From: Gordonia otitidis NBRC 100426
GTDB lineage: Bacteria > Actinomycetota > Actinomycetes > Mycobacteriales > Mycobacteriaceae
DNA length: 45,580 bases
Assembly: GCF_000248075.1 (NCBI RefSeq)
Contig: NZ_BAFB01000152.1
Span: 1-45,580, forward strand
Direction of reading: 5' to 3'
Part shown: in pieces, positions 28,125 to 37,295 of the stretch
Position numbering within the stretch: position 1 is the stretch's first letter
Layout of the letters: each line of letters opens with the position of its first letter
The notes under the pieces: model-generated
Databases searched by the model: none
The model's input: only the letters and a program-made list of their open reading frames with translations
Told to the model about the DNA's origin: nothing
Made by a program: the position numbers and the translations under genes

Positions 28125-29659
28125 CGTGTCACGAACCTCCCCAGTCGGGATTCGAGTCTGTTCTGCAGCGCGGACAGCACCAGGCACACGATCCAGTAGT
28201 AGATCGCGGCCGTGGTGTAGAGGGCGAAGAACTCGAACGTCGGAGCCGCGGCCAGCTGCGCAACGCGTAGGAGTTCGGTCACCAGGATCGTCGACGCGAG
28301 GGACGTGTCCTTGACCAGGGAGATCAACGTGTTCGACAAGCCCGGCACCGCATTGCGCGCCGCCTGCGGCAGGATGATGCGACGCATCGTCGTGCGATAG
28401 TTCATGCCGATCGTCTGCGCGGCCTCGGTCTGACCCTTCGGAACCGAGAGGATCGCACTGCGGATGATCTCGGCCGCGTACCCGCCGACGTTGAGCGAGA
28501 ACGCGACGACGGCCGCGGGAAACGGCGGCACCTTGATGCCCAGTTCGGGTAGCGCGTAGAAGATGATGAAAAGCTGCACCAGCAGCGGCGTACCGCGGAT
28601 GATCGAGATGTAGACACGCGCGAGCCAGTTGACCACCCGCGTGTCGGAGAGCCTCGCCAGCGCCACGACCAATGCGATCACCAGTCCGACCACGAAGCTG
28701 ATCGCCGCGAGTGGGATGGTCACGGTGATCGTTGCCTTCGCCATGGGCCACAGGTTGTCGCCGATGATCTTCCAGGTGCTCCGCGGAACGGCCTGTTGCT
28801 GCCCGGCCGCCGCGCTGCCGCTCGCATCGGCTTTGAGGTACTTCTGCGAAATGCGGGAAAGTGTCCCGTCGGCGGTCAGTTCGTCGAGCGCCTTGTTGAT
28901 GTCGCCGGTGATGCCGCTGTCTTTTCTGGCGGCGAATGCCTGCTCGCTCGTGTCCCCGGTCTTGGCGGCGATCTTGACACTCGTGTCGCCGGTCTCGGCG
29001 AAATAGGCGTAGACCGCGACGCTGTCGTTGACCGTCGCCTGGACGCGGCCCTGATTGAGCAGCTTGATCGCCTGGGTGAATCCCTCGACGGACTCGACGG
29101 TCGCGCCCGCGTCCTTGGCCACCTGCGCCCAGTTGCTCGTCGCCGACTGTGCGGTGGTCTTGCCCCTCAGGTCGTCGAGCGAACGGATCGAGTTGTCGTC
29201 GGCACGCGTGACGATGACCCCTTCGCTGACGGCGTACGGCTTGGAGAGGTCGTATTTCGCTTTGCGTTCCGGGGTGACCGACACCTGATTCGCGACGACG
29301 TCGAACCGGCCCGCCTCGAGGCCGGCGAAGATGGAATCCCATGGCGTGGTGACGAACTCGGTGCGCACACCCAACTTGTCGGCGACCGCGTTCGCGACGT
29401 CGACGTCATATCCCGCGAGTTGACCGGTCGTCGGATCGCGATAGCTGAAGGGTGCGTAGGTGCCCTCCGTACCGACGCGCAGCACGCCCGACGACCGGAT
29501 CTCGTCGATGCCGTTGCGTTGACCGTCGGAGTTGCCGCAGGCGGCGAGGGCTCCGGCTGCGATCAGCGCGACCAGCACCGCGACGGCGACCCGTCCGCTG
29601 CGACGAACCAGCACAGTGCTGAACCCGAGACGGGACACGACGAGCTGTAGCGCGCGCAT
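28121..29659 (-). CDS. Fused substrate-binding lipoprotein and permease (amino-acid ABC transporter)
   Basis: 512 aa if it starts at ATG 29659; the frame is open further but would overlap the divergent gene. An N-terminal hydrophobic segment ends in a lipobox (AGALAAC). Then comes a complete SBP_bac_3 domain (LRVGTEGTYAPFSYRD...GYDVDVANAVADKLG, about residues 62-285). A Gly/Ala/Gln linker leads to a HisM/GlnP-type permease (about residues 300-512) with RGTPLLVQLF and EAAQTIGMNYRTTMRRIILPQA (EAA loop). GlnPQ-type fusions are known in Firmicutes and some actinobacteria. With the ATPase it makes a two-gene importer for a polar amino acid. Confidence 0.88.
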   Translation of the reverse strand: MRALQLVVSRLGFSTVLVRRSGRVAVAVLVALIAAGALAACGNSDGQRNGIDEIRSSGVLRVGTEGTYAPFSYRDPTTGQLAGYDVDVANAVADKLGVRTEFVTTPWDSIFAGLEAGRFDVVANQVSVTPERKAKYDLSKPYAVSEGVIVTRADDNSIRSLDDLRGKTTAQSATSNWAQVAKDAGATVESVEGFTQAIKLLNQGRVQATVNDSVAVYAYFAETGDTSVKIAAKTGDTSEQAFAARKDSGITGDINKALDELTADGTLSRISQKYLKADASGSAAAGQQQAVPRSTWKIIGDNLWPMAKATITVTIPLAAISFVVGLVIALVVALARLSDTRVVNWLARVYISIIRGTPLLVQLFIIFYALPELGIKVPPFPAAVVAFSLNVGGYAAEIIRSAILSVPKGQTEAAQTIGMNYRTTMRRIILPQAARNAVPGLSNTLISLVKDTSLASTILVTELLRVAQLAAAPTFEFFALYTTAAIYYWIVCLVLSALQNRLESRLGRFVTR

Positions 29660-29771
29660 ACGGAACGGTACCGCGTGGGACCGACGCTGACGTGATGCAA
29701 CTGTGGCCGCGGGCACGCTCGTCGAGGGCCGCGGCACGAGGCGTCGTCGACGACTGGGATACTCGTGAGCC

Positions 29772-30344
29772 ATGGCGAGCAAACCCCGCATCCTGACCAG
29801 CGGCAAGGACATGATCTGGACGCTGATCCCGTTGCTGGCGGTGTGCGCACTCGTTGCGATCGCCTCGGGGAATTGCTCGGTCGGGCTGACCGGCACCGCG
29901 TCGGATGACAAGACCCCCGCCTACGACGTCCGGGACGGCCTCGCCGCCGACGCCAGGATCATGCCGTTCCCGATCCGACGTCCGCCGACACCCGAGGGCT
30001 GGAAACCGAACTCCGGCAGCACGCAGGAGATAGCTAATTCGACGTCGAGCAATGTCGGATGGGTCACCGGCACCGGCGCATACCTGCAGCTCACCCAGAC
30101 CAACGCGTCCGAGGACGACCTGGTCGAGAAGCTGGGTGGTGATGACGTGTCGTCGGGAACCGGTACCAAGGAGATCGGTGGCCGCACCTGGGTGGCCTAT
30201 TCGACGCACGACGGCAACAAGTTCTGGATCACCGACCTCTCGGACGTGCGGATCGCCGTGATGTCGCGTGGCCCCGATTCCGAGATGCAGCAGATGGCCG
30301 AGTCCGTGCTGGCTCAGGAGCCGTTGCCGAAGACCGGTTCCTGA
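29772..30344 (+). CDS. DUF4245-family membrane-anchored protein (Rv1100-like)
   Basis: 190 aa. A short basic N-terminus is followed by one membrane helix (about residues 13-32) and an extracytoplasmic domain with RPPTPEGWKPNSGST, TGTGAYLQLTQT and GGRTWVAYS, which I recognise as DUF4245. The M. tuberculosis counterpart sits next to glpX. Function is unknown. The only Cys (residue 35) follows the helix but does not make a clean lipobox. It diverges from the ABC operon over about 110 bp. Confidence 0.78.
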   Translation: MASKPRILTSGKDMIWTLIPLLAVCALVAIASGNCSVGLTGTASDDKTPAYDVRDGLAADARIMPFPIRRPPTPEGWKPNSGSTQEIANSTSSNVGWVTGTGAYLQLTQTNASEDDLVEKLGGDDVSSGTGTKEIGGRTWVAYSTHDGNKFWITDLSDVRIAVMSRGPDSEMQQMAESVLAQEPLPKTGS

Positions 30345-30378
30345 CCGCGGTGGCGCGTGTGGCCCGCCGGACAGGGTG

Positions 30379-30666
30379 TCACTCGTCGTCGAGATCCTCG
30401 TCGTCGGAGTCCGGATCGTCGTCCGAGTCGGTGTCTACCTCGTGCGAGAGTGCGGCCTCGATGCGGTCCCGGGCGCCGGTCAGATGCGCTTCGCACCGCG
30501 TGGCCAGTGCTTCTCCACGCTCCCAGAGAGCAAGGGATGCGTCGAGGTCGAGGCCCCCGTGCTCGAGTGCCGTGACGACCTCGATGAGCTCGTCACGAGC
30601 CTGCTCATAGCCGAGTTGCTCGACCGGAATCGGCTTGGCGGACTTGCCTTTCGCAGGGCCGGTCAC
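30379..30666 (-). CDS. xseB: Exodeoxyribonuclease VII small subunit
   Basis: 95 aa from GTG 30666, which forms a GTGA overlap with the xseA stop; GAGGAG lies just upstream. The conserved small-subunit core [36 protein letters not shown] (about residues 19-53) is intact. A strongly acidic tail ([16 protein letters not shown]) follows. It forms the multi-subunit exonuclease VII with XseA. Confidence 0.92.
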   Translation of the reverse strand: MTGPAKGKSAKPIPVEQLGYEQARDELIEVVTALEHGGLDLDASLALWERGEALATRCEAHLTGARDRIEAALSHEVDTDSDDDPDSDDEDLDDE

Positions 30667-32084
30667 GTGGTGCTCCTCTTCGTGCTGCAGTTGCCGGTGC
30701 CGTCGGCGGGATTCTTGATGCCGTCGGCGGGGTCTGTGGTGCCGTCGGCGGGATTCTTGATGCCGTCGGCGGGGTCTGTGGTGCCGTCGGAGACCTGTGC
30801 CAGCGCGGCGCCGTCGCCGACGCGGATGCGCAGCCGTGCCCCCGCCGGCATCTGGTCGGTCGAGGTCACCACGTGGGGTTCGCCGGTGTCGACGCGTTGG
30901 ACCACGGCGTATCCGCGCGCGAGTGTCTGCGCGGGTCCGAGGGTGGACAGCCGCGCCGACAGGTGCTCGACGCGACGTTCCTCGGCATCCACCATCCGGA
31001 CCACGTCGCGGCGGATGTCGCGGCGCATGCGCTCGACGTCGTCGGAGCGTCGGTCGATCATCGTGAACGGGTTGGCCAGCACCGGTCGGGCGCGCAGCCC
31101 CGAGATCACCCGTTCCTCGCGATGAACCCAGTTCCGGAGGGCGTGGGCGCTGCGTCGGCGCATCTCGGCGATCCCGGCCAGCTCGGCGGTGACGTCGGGG
31201 ACCACCCGTTTCGCCGCGTCGGTGGGGGTGGCCGCCCGGACGTCGGCGACGAGGTCGAGAAGCGGGTTGTCGGGTTCGTGTCCGATGGCGCTGATCACCG
31301 GCGTCGAGCACGCCACGACGGCACGCAGGAGTGTTTCGTCGGAGAAGGGGAGTAGATCCTCGACGCTGCCCCCGCCGCGTGCGATGACGATGACGTCGAC
31401 GTCGGGATCGGCGTCGAGTTCGGCGAGGTGTGCCAGGATCCGCGGTACTGCCGTCGGACCCTGCACGGGCGCGTCACGCACCGCGAAGCGGACCTGCGAC
31501 CAGCGTGCGGCCGCCACCGTCATCACATCGCGTTGCGCGGCACTGGCCCGTCCGGAGATCAGGCCCACCGTGCGCGGGAGAAACGGCAGCCGGCGCTTGA
31601 GTCGTGGATCGAGGAGACCTTCGGCGGCGAGGAGCTGTTTGAGTCGCTCGATCCGCAGCAGCAACTGGCCGATGCCGATGGGTCGAATGTCGGTGACGCG
31701 CAACGAGATCGTCCCGCGGCCCGCGTAGAAGTCGGGGCGTCCGAGCATCACCACGTGGCTGCCCTCGGTGACCGGGACCTCCGTGCGCATCAGCAGATCA
31801 GGGTTGCAGGTGACGGTGATCGAGATGTCGGCGGCCGGATCGCGCAGTGTCAGGAAAGACGTGCGCGTTCCGGGACGACGCGAGACCTGGGTGACCTGGC
31901 CCTCCACCCAGATCTGACCGAGGCGGTTGATCCACTCGGCGATCTTGCGGTTGACCGTGCGCACCGGCCACGGGTTGTCCGCATTGTTGCCTGAGTGCTT
32001 GTTGCCCGAGTCCCTGGAAGCGGAGCCCCTGGTGCTGGAATCCGCGGGGTTGTTGCCGGTCGGCGTTCCGTGCGCCGAGGTCAC
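30663..32084 (-). CDS. xseA: Exodeoxyribonuclease VII large subunit
   Basis: 473 aa from GTG 32084, which overlaps the upstream gene's stop as GTGA; the longer frame is antisense noise. After a Ser/Asn-rich N-terminus comes the OB-fold ([25 protein letters not shown]), then the catalytic domain with [17 protein letters not shown] and [25 protein letters not shown] coiled-coil region rich in Arg/Glu follows. The C-terminus carries an added repeat tail ([14 protein letters not shown] heptads). The enzyme degrades single-stranded DNA ends in mismatch repair and damage tolerance. Confidence 0.93.
   Translation of the reverse strand: MTSAHGTPTGNNPADSSTRGSASRDSGNKHSGNNADNPWPVRTVNRKIAEWINRLGQIWVEGQVTQVSRRPGTRTSFLTLRDPAADISITVTCNPDLLMRTEVPVTEGSHVVMLGRPDFYAGRGTISLRVTDIRPIGIGQLLLRIERLKQLLAAEGLLDPRLKRRLPFLPRTVGLISGRASAAQRDVMTVAAARWSQVRFAVRDAPVQGPTAVPRILAHLAELDADPDVDVIVIARGGGSVEDLLPFSDETLLRAVVACSTPVISAIGHEPDNPLLDLVADVRAATPTDAAKRVVPDVTAELAGIAEMRRRSAHALRNWVHREERVISGLRARPVLANPFTMIDRRSDDVERMRRDIRRDVVRMVDAEERRVEHLSARLSTLGPAQTLARGYAVVQRVDTGEPHVVTSTDQMPAGARLRIRVGDGAALAQVSDGTTDPADGIKNPADGTTDPADGIKNPADGTGNCSTKRSTT
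30699..30782. repeat. In-gene tandem repeat, 2 x 42 bp (4 imperfect 21-bp units) in xseA
   Basis: Positions 30699-30740 and 30741-30782 are identical 42-bp copies, each made of two related 21-bp units beginning GCCGTCGGCGGG. Read on minus they encode DGTTDPA and DGIKNPA heptads alternating at the XseA C-terminus. Unit length is a multiple of three, so copy-number change keeps the frame. Confidence 0.9.
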
Positions 32085-32962
32085 GAGTTGGGGGACCGCT
32101 TGTTCTGTGCCGTGATCCGGTTGTCGAGCATGGTGACGAACGGCGCGCGGTTCTTGGTGGCCGCCTCGTATGCCGCGAGTGCGGTCAGATCGTCGAGGTC
32201 GACGGCTCTGAGCTTGGCGCGCAGTTGAGCCAGGGTCAGGTTGTCGTACTCGATGAACTCGACGATCTCCGGTTTGTCGACGTCGGGGGTGCCATCGGTT
32301 GTCGGGGTGTCGCCTGCGACGAGGTCTGCCGGGGCAGAGCTGTAGAGCGCGAATCGCCCCGCGTCGGCCCGTGGCACCGTCGGCGATGCCGCGCTCGGTG
32401 ATGATGCGGCGTCCGACGGACCGTCTGCGTCCGTGGCGCTCTTCGCCGGCGTGGCTTTCTTGGCCGGTGTGGCTTTCGGGGCCGCGCTCTTCGGTGTTCC
32501 ACTCTTCGGTGTTCCACTCTTTGGGGCCGCACTCTCTGGTGACGCACTTTTCGGTGCGGCGCTGCTGGAGGGTGCGGATTTCTGCGTCGGGGGAGCCTTC
32601 GCGGTTGACGGAGTTGCGCGAGGCGTCGGGTGCAGCGTCGTGACCGGCGCGTCCTCGGCATCGGGAACGTCGACTTCCGCGGTCTCGATGGGGGTTCCCG
32701 GATCGATCTCGGTGAGCTCGTCCTCGTCGAAGCGGGCCCACTCGGGCTGCTCGTCCGGTTTGTCGAAGATCATGTCGAGAGCCTCGTCGCCCTTGATGGC
32801 GAGTTCGGCGATCTGCTGCTGCGCGCGCATCCCCGCCTGGAGGGTCTGACTGACCGCTGTCATGGGCAGCGTGAACAGGCGTGTCGGGAGTCGGCGGGTC
32901 TCTTCGATTGCCACGACGATGAGACCTGCGGCGATACGTGCAGGATAGGGTGCGCGAACCAT
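32081..32962 (-). CDS. Rv1109c-like (lipid-droplet-associated type) protein
   Basis: 293 aa from ATG 32962. The N-terminal ~70 residues ([32 protein letters not shown]...) contain an amphipathic or membrane-associating stretch, and the C-terminus is a conserved helical segment ([34 protein letters not shown]). Between them is an Ala/Pro/Ser/Lys-rich low-complexity linker with repeated TPKSG/AAPKS units. Homologues of this chromosomal position are annotated as lipid-droplet-associated in related genera, as I recall. It heads the operon with xseA and xseB. Confidence 0.7.
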   Translation of the reverse strand: MVRAPYPARIAAGLIVVAIEETRRLPTRLFTLPMTAVSQTLQAGMRAQQQIAELAIKGDEALDMIFDKPDEQPEWARFDEDELTEIDPGTPIETAEVDVPDAEDAPVTTLHPTPRATPSTAKAPPTQKSAPSSSAAPKSASPESAAPKSGTPKSGTPKSAAPKATPAKKATPAKSATDADGPSDAASSPSAASPTVPRADAGRFALYSSAPADLVAGDTPTTDGTPDVDKPEIVEFIEYDNLTLAQLRAKLRAVDLDDLTALAAYEAATKNRAPFVTMLDNRITAQNKRSPNS

Positions 32963-33045
32963 GACAACACTCTGCCATCTGGTCTGCGTCACACCAACCC
33001 GGAGCACGGCGGTTCGGAGGTCTCACACCACGTACCCTGGAGACC

Positions 33046-33990
33046 ATGTCTGAATCCAAGCGTGTCCTGCTGGCCGAGCCGCGTGGTTATTGCGCGGGCG
33101 TCGACCGAGCGGTCGAGACCGTCGAACGCGCCCTGGACAAGCACGGAGCACCGGTCTACGTGCGCAAAGAGATCGTCCACAACCGACATGTCGTCGACAC
33201 GCTCACCGAGCGCGGTGCGGTGTTCGTCGGCGAGACCGACGAGGTTCCCGAGGGCGCGATCGTCGTGTTCTCCGCTCACGGCGTATCTCCCGAGGTACAT
33301 CGGACCGCCGCCGAGCGCAGCCTGAAGACGATCGATGCAACATGTCCGCTGGTGACCAAGGTGCATCAGGAGGCCAAGCGTTTCGCCCGCGACGACTACG
33401 ACATCCTGCTGATCGGCCACGAGGGCCACGAGGAGGTCGAGGGCACCTCGGGCGAGGCGCCTGAGCACATCCAGATCGTCGACGGCCCCGACAGCGTCGA
33501 CAACGTCACCGTGCGCGACGAGTCGAAGGTGATCTGGCTGTCGCAGACCACGCTCTCGGTCGACGAGACGATGGAAACCGTCCGTCGGCTCCGCGAGAAA
33601 TTCCCCGAGATGGCTGATCCGCCCAGCGACGACATCTGCTACGCCACCCAGAACCGGCAGGTCGCCGTCAAGGCCATGGCGCCGCAGTGCGACCTCGTGA
33701 TCGTGGTGGGCTCCAAGAACTCGTCCAACTCGGTACGCCTCGTCGAGGTGGCCGTGCAGAACGGCGCCAAGGACGGACACCTCGTCGACTACGCCCGCGA
33801 GATCGACGACGCCTGGCTCGACGGTGTCTCGACGGTCGGCGTGACCTCCGGTGCGTCGGTTCCCGAGGTGCTGGTGCGCGGGGTGCTCGACTACCTGGCC
33901 GAGCGCGGCTACGACACCGTCGAGAAGGTCAACACCGCCGAGGAGACGCTGACGTTCGCGTTGCCGCGTGAATTGCGTCCCGCGCGGTAA
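33046..33990 (+). CDS. ispH: 4-hydroxy-3-methylbut-2-enyl diphosphate reductase
   Basis: 314 aa, full length. The three Cys ligands of the iron-sulfur cluster are present in [11 protein letters not shown] (Cys16), DATCPLV and [18 protein letters not shown] and the GSKNSSNS substrate loop are intact. It makes IPP and DMAPP in the final MEP-pathway step. It diverges from the xseA operon, as lytB2/ispH does in M. tuberculosis (Rv1110). Directly after its stop the base composition changes sharply. This gene itself looks normal to its stop codon. Confidence 0.95.
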   Translation: MSESKRVLLAEPRGYCAGVDRAVETVERALDKHGAPVYVRKEIVHNRHVVDTLTERGAVFVGETDEVPEGAIVVFSAHGVSPEVHRTAAERSLKTIDATCPLVTKVHQEAKRFARDDYDILLIGHEGHEEVEGTSGEAPEHIQIVDGPDSVDNVTVRDESKVIWLSQTTLSVDETMETVRRLREKFPEMADPPSDDICYATQNRQVAVKAMAPQCDLVIVVGSKNSSNSVRLVEVAVQNGAKDGHLVDYAREIDDAWLDGVSTVGVTSGASVPEVLVRGVLDYLAERGYDTVEKVNTAEETLTFALPRELRPAR

Positions 33991-34071
33991 GTGGTCTCAA
34001 TTAACGCGCTTACATGGGGCAGGCAATCTCCGTGTTCGTAGCTAGCCGATCAGTCAGAGCGCCGCAAATGT

Positions 34072-36591
34072 ATGATTCTGCTCACACGCTCGATTATCTA
34101 CCTCGGGTGTGGTTCTGGCCTCGCTGACCCCAATTTTGGCAAGTTATTGGAATGGCATCGAACCGTATTTCCAGAGTCTGGCGTAAAGCATTTCCGTCTA
34201 TGCAAGGATTCGGAACTAGAAGACGTTGTTCGACAACACAGCGACGACAATATTCTTGCGGTGTCTTATGGTAAGGAGTATTCAGACCTTCCCCACTTTG
34301 TCAGTAGTCTCGTTGATGCATCCAGAGGATTGGTGCGGCGTAACGAACATGGAATCGCTCGAAATATTCCCGAAGAGTCGCGGCTTCGCATTCTGGCCAG
34401 TGTGATCGAGGAACTGAAGCAGATTTATGGTCCTGGAAGAATTCCGGATCACATTCCGGATGGAATACGAAGCGCCACAATAGCGCCGATCTTGCGACCA
34501 GTGCCGAATCCAGAATATATTGACAAGCCCTTGGATCGCGAAGGGGTGAAGCGACTAGATCCTGAGCTCGAATGTACTCGTCCTGGTGTTACTGTTGTGG
34601 CGGGGGAAGAACAATCGGGACTATCGACAACTTTGACATGGCTATCACTGCGTGCGGCCGAGAAAAACCCTGCGCTTACCCCAATACTGGTTGATTTCAA
34701 CTACTGTCCTAAGGGTGTTGGCCCACTCAGAAGTCTCGTAGTGAGGGAAGCGCTTGACAAGGAAGTGATTGAGAAGAAGAGAGATTCTTTACCTCCTTAC
34801 GTTCTTGCTATCGACAATTATTCCCCTTTTGTCCCGAAGGTGTCGAATAACGCTATCTCCGACATAGCAAACTTGGACGCGGCTACTATTTTCCTCGGGT
34901 GCCGGATGGGCGAGGAAGCTGACGTGGTTGAGAAACTGCGTGCAGTCGGCGTTAGCCCCCAGGTGGTGTATCTAGGTAAACTGAACACCACAGACGTCGC
35001 CGAGCTAGCGCGGATCGTTGCACCCGTCGCACACGAGCAGATGGTCACCAAGATAGTTTCGTTACTGAGTGTGGAACGGCTTCCTCGTACGCCGTTCACC
35101 GTATCATTGCTAATCTCCATTCTTCTCGCTGGGGAAGATGTGAGTTCGGAGTCTTCAGCAACAGGAATACTCGAGCAATACTTAAGTCTACTGGTCGGCC
35201 GTGGTAATCCATTGGCAGACTCTCGATATTCTATTGGCCCAGATCAAGCCATTACTGCCCTTTCAAAACTGGCTGAAGAATACACCCGGAACGAAATTGT
35301 ATACTGGCCGGAAAGCAGCGTGCTGCAGGTCCTCGAACGTCTTAAGAGCGATTTCGCATGGCCTGAGACGGCCTCCGATATGTTATCGATGCTCCGGGAA
35401 TCGCGGATATTGCGAGTGAGTCAAGCGGGCGTTTGCTTCGCACGCAGCTCTTATCTGCATCTTTTTGCAGCGAAGGCAGCTACGCGAGACCTGGACTTTC
35501 GGGATTTTTTGATGGAAAATATACTAAAGTTTGCTCCAGTGATACGGCATTATGCCGCGCTGAATAGGCGTAACGATGACATCCTGCCGCGGTTGATACA
35601 GTTCCTATCCTCCTTTAGTCAACAATCAACTGCCACAGCGTTTGAGAATTTTAGCACGATCATTGCGCCAGATAGATTGATCGCAGATGATGACGAATCG
35701 GACCAATCTGTTTTTGTTGCAGACGACGAAGATGATAGTGACAGCGACGAGGATGGTCACGACTTCTTGGATGTGGTACCCGATCGAGATAGGCATCCGT
35801 TCGTAGATATTGTTGAATCAGAAGAAACGTTCTTGCGTAGGTATATGCTGACACTTGAAACGGTATCTTCAATCTTGCGCGACTCCGACGAGGTTCGGGA
35901 TCTGTCGTCAAAAGCAAAGTTGTTACGCTTGGTCCTTAGGGGTTGGAGTGAGCTGATCGGACTAGTGGAGCATGATCCACGCTTTTCCGACTTGCGCGAC
36001 GTTCTGACTGAAATGCTGTCGAACGGCGATGCTAGTGCGCGTGAGGAAGACTATAGCGATGACACGGACGGCGATGAAACCGCAGCCAGCAATCCGATGT
36101 TTTTGCGAACCGTCGTGCCGTGCATTTTTGTGGCGAATATGATGGACTCGACTCTTTCGACGCGGAAGCTGTTGCCGATACTGGATGAGCTATTGAAAGA
36201 GGAAGGTTTTCGAGAAGACGTCAGCAATGCGGCTCCCGCCGCGATATTGATCGCTTGCGTGGGACAACGTGGATGGGTGAGCGACTTGAAGCCGCTCGTG
36301 CAGGAAATCGAGCAGACTAACTTTTATCGTGACTTTTTTTCACTAGTGTTGGTGGGCGCATACCTGACTGGTCGTCACTTTCCCAGTGAAGAGACTATGC
36401 TGAAGAAAGCGGCGGTATTGAGCGTTGTTGATCGTTACAAATATAAAAACAGCACACACCGGCAGCTGGCCTATAACAAGGTGGAGAAGGGCATCACTCA
36501 GACCCGGCAGAGTCTGGAACGGATTGAAAAGCCTGAGGAGAAGCGTCGTTTAAATGGCGTCATCGGATCTCAGACTGGCAGGGGTAGTTGA
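34072..36591 (+). CDS. SIR2-STAND-like putative defence protein, N-terminally truncated
   Basis: 839 aa, clearly AT-richer than its neighbours (many TTA, ATA, AAT, AGA codons). The protein opens inside a SIR2-like domain: YLGCGSGLADPNFGKLLEW and HFRLCKDSELEDVV...VSYGKEYSDLPHFV match the last part of SIR2_2-type domains, while the NAD-binding first part is absent. An in-frame TAG at 34039-34041 lies just upstream, and there is no Shine-Dalgarno. Around residues 175-190 a degenerate P-loop reads AGEEQSGLSTT, with Leu where the Walker Lys should be; YVLAIDNYSP is a weak Walker B. An acidic low-complexity stretch (about residues 535-560) precedes a helical C-terminus. It is probably a remnant of an anti-phage SIR2-STAND gene; activity as NADase is unlikely. 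Confidence 0.7.
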   Translation: MILLTRSIIYLGCGSGLADPNFGKLLEWHRTVFPESGVKHFRLCKDSELEDVVRQHSDDNILAVSYGKEYSDLPHFVSSLVDASRGLVRRNEHGIARNIPEESRLRILASVIEELKQIYGPGRIPDHIPDGIRSATIAPILRPVPNPEYIDKPLDREGVKRLDPELECTRPGVTVVAGEEQSGLSTTLTWLSLRAAEKNPALTPILVDFNYCPKGVGPLRSLVVREALDKEVIEKKRDSLPPYVLAIDNYSPFVPKVSNNAISDIANLDAATIFLGCRMGEEADVVEKLRAVGVSPQVVYLGKLNTTDVAELARIVAPVAHEQMVTKIVSLLSVERLPRTPFTVSLLISILLAGEDVSSESSATGILEQYLSLLVGRGNPLADSRYSIGPDQAITALSKLAEEYTRNEIVYWPESSVLQVLERLKSDFAWPETASDMLSMLRESRILRVSQAGVCFARSSYLHLFAAKAATRDLDFRDFLMENILKFAPVIRHYAALNRRNDDILPRLIQFLSSFSQQSTATAFENFSTIIAPDRLIADDDESDQSVFVADDEDDSDSDEDGHDFLDVVPDRDRHPFVDIVESEETFLRRYMLTLETVSSILRDSDEVRDLSSKAKLLRLVLRGWSELIGLVEHDPRFSDLRDVLTEMLSNGDASAREEDYSDDTDGDETAASNPMFLRTVVPCIFVANMMDSTLSTRKLLPILDELLKEEGFREDVSNAAPAAILIACVGQRGWVSDLKPLVQEIEQTNFYRDFFSLVLVGAYLTGRHFPSEETMLKKAAVLSVVDRYKYKNSTHRQLAYNKVEKGITQTRQSLERIEKPEEKRRLNGVIGSQTGRGS

Positions 36592-36593
36592 CG

Positions 36594-36683
36594 ATGATGC
36601 CAGTGGAATATAAAACACGCCCTACCTATTTTGCGAGTTTCGACAAATGCGTCGATTGCAAGGGTCTGTGCTGTCAAACGTGA
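36594..36683 (+). pseudogene. 29-codon Cys-rich ORF, likely 5' stub of a truncated gene
   Basis: Starts 3 nt after the SIR2-STAND stop (two tandem ATGs, 36594 and 36597). It reads MPVEYKTRPTYFASFDKC then VDCKGLCCQT and stops at TGA 36681. The CxxCxxxCC cluster directly before the stop resembles the beginning of iron/zinc-chelating (YkgJ-like) proteins, and the base composition still matches the island up to about here. The following sequence is not a recognisable continuation in any frame. I read it as the beginning of the island's second gene, lost at the right recombination edge; a true small protein cannot be excluded. Confidence 0.4.
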
Positions 36684-37130
36684 GGTCATCGGCTGAGTTG
36701 CTTGATCCCGGCAGGAATGCATCTCCTGACTGCTGTCAAGTTTGGGCTAGTTTGCTCGGGAGCTCCGAAGTGCCTGATCTCATCGGGGGCCCTCGACGTG
36801 TGGCATCCATGGCCCGCGCGAACGGGCTGGTGCGGCGCTCGATGACTGGACACCGGTCGATGAGATTCTGCTTAGCCTCCCACCTTTCCTAGGGCGTAGT
36901 CGCTACTGAGGGCCGATGCCTATGTTGCGTACCACTATCCGTGTAGCAGAGGTGGTGCGCTCCAGTGGTCACGGCACCCGCACTAGTAGGCGAATGATCG
37001 CGGTCTCGTTCGAAGCGTCACCGCGTCTACTCAGATGATCGTCTCTACTTTCGGTGCGATCTGGCGGGAGGGCTGGTGCTCTGCATATCGGTACGCAGCG
37101 CGCGTTAGTCCCAAACACCCCGAAGTGCCA
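36684..37130. other. Non-coding stretch at right edge of the island
   Basis: About 450 bp of intermediate base composition with no recognisable gene. The short open frames (for example 36647-36892) resemble nothing known and have no good start signals. No tRNA, IS terminal repeats or direct repeat of the ispH-proximal sequence could be seen. Two conserved ESX-4 genes (esxU, esxT) precede rplM in M. tuberculosis; nothing like them is present here. Confidence 0.5.
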
Positions 37131-37132
37131 TT

Positions 37133-37162
37133 TTGACCCTGACCAGCGGCGTCGCGTACTCT
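37133..37162 (+). promoter_or_regulatory. Likely rplM-rpsI promoter
   Basis: TTGACC (37133-37138), an 18-bp spacer and TACTCT (37157-37162) make a good housekeeping promoter, giving a leader of about 125 nt before the rplM GTG. The leader contains a TCCCGG/CCGGGA hairpin (37214-37239), which might take part in L13-mediated feedback, though this is only a possibility. Confidence 0.55.
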
Positions 37163-37295
37163 GGACCGCTGGTGCGTGACACCTTCGCTCCCGCGTGGAG
37201 CAAGGTAGCAGAGTCCCGGGTCCCCACTGGTCGCCGGGAATCACCTCCGTCTGCGCACCTGACCAGCACCATCGAACAAGAGTTGAGGACCACCT

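Noticed and set aside
28125..29342. Long upstream extension of the ATP-binding protein frame
   Set aside because: It runs through the fused permease gene in another frame, has Arg/Gly/His-rich nonsense composition, and the ATG at 28124 with ATGA overlap is a better start.
30699..30782. Possible CRISPR or integration repeat
   Set aside because: Direct tandem 42-bp units without spacers, inside xseA and in frame.
32085..33059. Upstream extension of the xseA frame
   Set aside because: Overlaps the Rv1109c-like gene; XseA homology begins after GTG 32084, which overlaps the preceding stop as GTGA.
36647..36892. 81-codon plus-strand open frame after the island
   Set aside because: No Shine-Dalgarno, no recognisable family, composition like random sequence, and it overlaps the Cys-rich stub in another frame.
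33985..37000. Attachment-site direct repeats or IS ends flanking the SIR2-STAND island
   Set aside because: I compared the ispH-proximal 80 bp with the 36684-37130 stretch by eye and saw no shared direct or inverted repeat, integrase, transposase or tRNA.
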